A stretch of 7,571 nucleotides of DNA, from NCBI GenBank assembly GCA_903898855.1, contig CAIUHB010000117.1:1-7571 (forward strand), written 5' to 3'. This stretch comes from an uncultured Actinomycetes bacterium. GTDB taxonomy: Bacteria > Actinomycetota > Actinomycetes > Nanopelagicales > Nanopelagicaceae. The notes beneath the pieces are model-generated. The model was not told where the DNA came from, did no database searches, and saw nothing but the letters and a program-made list of their open reading frames with translations. A program made the position numbers and the translations under genes. Shown here one piece after another: positions 5,439-7,571 of the stretch (position 1 is its first letter; each line of letters opens with the position of its first letter).

Positions 5439-6368
5439 ATGACTTTGTACAACAACATCACTGAAGTAGTTGGCAACACCCCACTCGTTCGACTGAACCG
5501 CATCACCGACGGTGCTGCGGCTCAGGTTTACGCAAAGCTTGAGTTTTATAACCCAACCAGCACCGTTAAAGATCGCATCGGAATTGCAATGGTTGATGCA
5601 GCGGAGCGTTCAGGTCAATTAAAGCCGGGCGGAACAATTATTGAAGCAACATCTGGAAATACAGGTATCGCACTCGCTATGGTCGGCGCCGCTCGTGGGT
5701 ACAAAGTTATTCTCACCATGCCAGATTCCATGTCTAAAGAACGACGTGCACTTCTTCGCGCATTTGGTGCCGAGCTTGTACTAACCCCTGCTGCAGAAGG
5801 AATGCGCGGAGCGGTTGCAAAGTCAGAAGAACTTGGCCAACAACCAGGCGCAGTTCTAGTTCGCCAATTCGCAAACGAAGCTAATCCAGAGATTCACCGC
5901 AAGACCACAGCTGAAGAAATTTGGCGCGATACCGATGGCAAAGTCGCAGCACTCGTTGCTGGTATCGGCACTGGCGGAACAATCACAGGTACCGGTCAGG
6001 TGCTTAAGCAGAAGAATCCAGATATCAAGGTCTTTGCCGTAGAGCCAGCTGCATCACCAATTCTCAACGGCGGTAAGCCAAGCGGCCACCCACTTCAAGG
6101 AATTGGACCAAACTTCATTCCAGAGATTTTGGATACCAAGGTTTATGACGAGGTATTCGATGCGCCAAATGATGAATCACTTGCAACTGCTCGTCGCGCA
6201 GCTAAAGAAGAAGGCATACTTGCCGGAATTTCTTCGGGCGCCGCACTTTGGGCAGCTCTACAAGTTGCAAAGCGACCAGAGTTTGCTGGAAAGATCATTG
6301 TCGTGATCATTCCTTCCTTTGGTGAGCGTTACCTATCAACCGCTCTCTTTGAAGGTCTAACTGACTAA
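5439..6368 (+). CDS. cysK: Cysteine synthase A (O-acetylserine sulfhydrylase)
   Basis: This cytoplasmic PLP enzyme converts O-acetyl-L-serine and sulfide to L-cysteine and acetate. The 309-residue length is normal for CysK. Visible family features, in order: NTPLVRLNR (13-21); the PLP-binding lysine K44 in [11 protein letters not shown] (38-48); the substrate loop TSGNTG (71-76); the glycine-rich phosphate-binding loop GIGTGGT (175-181); GISSGA (263-268); and a Ser in [11 protein letters not shown] (S293) at the pyridine-nitrogen position. No key residue is missing. AGGAG 6 nt before the ATG gives a strong ribosome-binding site, unlike the leaderless genes around it; that site can be paired by CTCCT after the Cys leader peptide. 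cysE follows after 2 nt, so the two are one operon and their products can form the cysteine synthase complex. Confidence 0.97.
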   Translation: MTLYNNITEVVGNTPLVRLNRITDGAAAQVYAKLEFYNPTSTVKDRIGIAMVDAAERSGQLKPGGTIIEATSGNTGIALAMVGAARGYKVILTMPDSMSKERRALLRAFGAELVLTPAAEGMRGAVAKSEELGQQPGAVLVRQFANEANPEIHRKTTAEEIWRDTDGKVAALVAGIGTGGTITGTGQVLKQKNPDIKVFAVEPAASPILNGGKPSGHPLQGIGPNFIPEILDTKVYDEVFDAPNDESLATARRAAKEEGILAGISSGAALWAALQVAKRPEFAGKIIVVIIPSFGERYLSTALFEGLTD

Positions 6369-6370
6369 TT

Positions 6371-6868
6371 ATGTTTAAGCGCATCAACGAAGATCTAGAA
6401 ACTGCTCTTCGCAGGGATCCAGCAGCACGCAATAAATTAGAAGTGCTGCTGGCCTACCCTGGCGTTCATGCGCTCTGGAACCACCGCGTCGCTCACTTCC
6501 TCTGGAGCCATGGTTTGAAATTAGCTGCTCGCCTCTTCTCGGAGTGGTCACGCACGCTGACTGGAATCGAGATTCACCCCGGCGCCACTATTGGTCGCCG
6601 CTTCTTTATTGATCATGGAATGGCAGTAGTCATCGGTGAAACTACAGTCATTGGCGATGATGTACTTCTCTATCATGACGTCACTTTGGGTTCGCGTGGT
6701 TTTTCTCAAGGCAAGCGCCACCCAACCATCGGAAACAATGTAATTATCGGTTCCGGTGCCCGAGTCCTCGGCAACATCACAATCGGCGAGGGTTGCCGAA
6801 TCGCTGCAAACGCGGTTATTACTGAAAACATTGCCGCAAAAACCGTGGAGTTTTTCTACCAAATCTAA
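6371..6868 (+). CDS. cysE: Serine O-acetyltransferase, short form with atypical C-terminus
   Basis: The enzyme acetylates L-serine with acetyl-CoA to make the O-acetylserine used by CysK. The 165-residue product has a short helical N-part with RDPAA (15-19) and then the left-handed beta-helix: [20 protein letters not shown] (64-83), [13 protein letters not shown] (86-98), HDVTLGSRG (102-110), [36 protein letters not shown]81, H82 and H117 align with catalytic or substrate residues of E. coli CysE (D157, H158, H193), and E67 aligns with D143. The family usually continues after the last coil with a V-V-G-x-P-A-R stretch and a flexible tail; this protein ends abruptly with [11 protein letters not shown]. 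The terminal Ile is what CysE tails use to enter the CysK active site. There is no visible Shine-Dalgarno at the ATG, so translation is probably coupled to cysK, 2 nt upstream. Confidence 0.93.
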   Translation: MFKRINEDLETALRRDPAARNKLEVLLAYPGVHALWNHRVAHFLWSHGLKLAARLFSEWSRTLTGIEIHPGATIGRRFFIDHGMAVVIGETTVIGDDVLLYHDVTLGSRGFSQGKRHPTIGNNVIIGSGARVLGNITIGEGCRIAANAVITENIAAKTVEFFYQI

Positions 6869-6870
6869 AC

Positions 6871-6876
6871 TAGGCT
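6871..6876 (+). promoter_or_regulatory. Probable -10 element of a leaderless promoter for the beta-CASP ribonuclease gene
   Basis: TAGGCT fits TANNNT and ends 6 nt before the ATG at 6883. No Shine-Dalgarno sequence precedes the ATG. The element begins 2 nt after the cysE stop, so the nuclease gene seems to have its own promoter, with read-through from the cysteine operon also possible. No clear -35 was picked out in the end of cysE. Confidence 0.5.
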
Positions 6877-6882
6877 CTTGCT

Positions 6883-7571
6883 ATGGCCGATGTGAAAATC
6901 ACTTTTCTCGGTGCCGCCGGGACGGTAACCGGTAGCCGCTTTCTGGTTTCTACCCAGAACTCCTCAGTGCTCGTTGATTGCGGAATGTTTCAAGGCGATC
7001 GCGAGACCGAGGCGCTAAATCGAAGTGCGCCAACTATCGAGACTTCGAATCTTTCGGCAGTAGTTTTAACTCACGCGCACCTAGACCATTGCGGTTTCCT
7101 GCCGGTATTAACTAAGAACGGCTACAAAGGCCCAATCTTTTCTACCCATTTCACAAAAGAGCTAGCTGGGCTGGTGCTCCGAGATTCAGCTCACCTACAA
7201 ATGGATGATGCAAAGTTCAATGAAGAACCAGGCTTATATAACTTGAGTGATGTCGAGAAAACTCTGGAGAAATTTAAGGATTGTAATTATCGAACACCAA
7301 TCCATATCAATGATGAATTTAGCGTCACCTTCTATCCCGCAGGACATATTTTAGGTTCCAGTTTTATTCTGCTGGAAGTAGCTGGCAAGAAGCTTCTCTT
7401 CACCGGCGATATGGGGCGCGCCAACCATCCACTCCTCGCGGCTCCAGATGTCGCTCCTGCGGGAAATATCGATGCAGTTATTTCAGAGTCAACATACGGC
7501 GATCGAATTCACGAAACTCCAGTTGAGCTCTTTGCTCAGGAGATCAATGCCGCGCTCAAACGCGGTGGCCA
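6883..7571 (+). CDS. Beta-CASP metallo-beta-lactamase-fold ribonuclease (N-terminal part, runs off right edge)
   Basis: From the ATG at 6883, 229 codons are open to the window edge. The first strand ITFLGAAGTVTGSRFLV and VLVDCGMFQG (29-38) are typical of the CPSF73-like/YsaA-type RNA-processing branch of the metallo-beta-lactamase fold. The zinc ligands are visible: THAHLDHCG (63-71, HxHxDH), H155 in PAGHILGSS, and D176 in FTGDMGR. SESTYGDRIH (201-210) is the hallmark entry to the inserted beta-CASP domain. This is expected to be a cytoplasmic zinc-dependent endo- or exoribonuclease; the remaining beta-CASP motifs and C-terminal RMMBL motif would lie beyond the window. It is not the RNase J subfamily as far as the N-terminus shows. 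It follows cysE by 14 bp but has its own probable promoter, so no functional link to cysteine synthesis is implied. Confidence 0.92.
   Translation, partial: MADVKITFLGAAGTVTGSRFLVSTQNSSVLVDCGMFQGDRETEALNRSAPTIETSNLSAVVLTHAHLDHCGFLPVLTKNGYKGPIFSTHFTKELAGLVLRDSAHLQMDDAKFNEEPGLYNLSDVEKTLEKFKDCNYRTPIHINDEFSVTFYPAGHILGSSFILLEVAGKKLLFTGDMGRANHPLLAAPDVAPAGNIDAVISESTYGDRIHETPVELFAQEINAALKRGG

Noticed and set aside
6548..6862. Minus-strand open frame opposite cysE
   Set aside because: It is antisense to the beta-helix repeats of cysE, whose hexapeptide periodicity explains the absence of stops.
6845..6870. Frameshift as the cause of the short CysE tail
   Set aside because: Reading either other frame across the TTTTT run does not restore the conserved tail, so a single indel there is not an adequate explanation; it remains worth a read check.

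Overview
The window is from a compact bacterial genome of roughly balanced base composition. Several traits point to an actinobacterium: four genes carry a TANNNT -10 hexamer only 6-7 nt before the start codon (leaderless transcripts), GTG starts are used, and a cysteine-rich leader peptide of the kind found before sulfur genes in Actinomycetota is present. A small-genome freshwater lineage (acI/Nanopelagicales-like) would fit, but that placement is an inference from style and was not tested by a search.

Left part, minus strand, read from about 5180 down to 1: a cytoplasmic DsbA/FrnE-like thioredoxin-fold oxidoreductase (4545-5180) directly abuts a class I SAM-dependent methyltransferase (3342-4544). 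Next, apparently with its own leaderless promoter, comes a polytopic O-antigen ligase/Wzy-like membrane protein (1500-3308). It is followed 18 bp later by a single-pass secreted or anchored protein with a Ser/Thr-rich linker (675-1481). After a 124-bp gap with a weak terminator-like hairpin, a second secreted or anchored protein of unknown function (550 to beyond the left edge) begins. The ligase and its neighbours look like an envelope or surface-glycan locus.

Right part, plus strand: a 258-bp divergent region (5181-5438) separates the oxidoreductase from cysK. It contains an unannotated 26-codon leaderless ORF (5259-5339) whose peptide carries TRRLVIDLCR and ends in Cys-Cys. Just after its stop lies CTCCT, complementary to the AGGAG ribosome-binding site of cysK. 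This looks like a cysteine-responsive attenuator controlling cysK (O-acetylserine sulfhydrylase, 5439-6368) and cysE (serine acetyltransferase, 6371-6868), the two enzymes of cysteine synthesis from serine, acetyl-CoA and sulfide. The cysE product has an unusually short tail that nevertheless ends in Ile, the residue CysE proteins use to dock into CysK. A beta-CASP metallo-beta-lactamase-fold ribonuclease (6883 to beyond the right edge) starts from its own leaderless promoter just after the cysE stop.

The most notable item is the Cys leader peptide with its possible anti-Shine-Dalgarno switch. No mobile elements, CRISPR arrays, tRNA or rRNA genes were seen.
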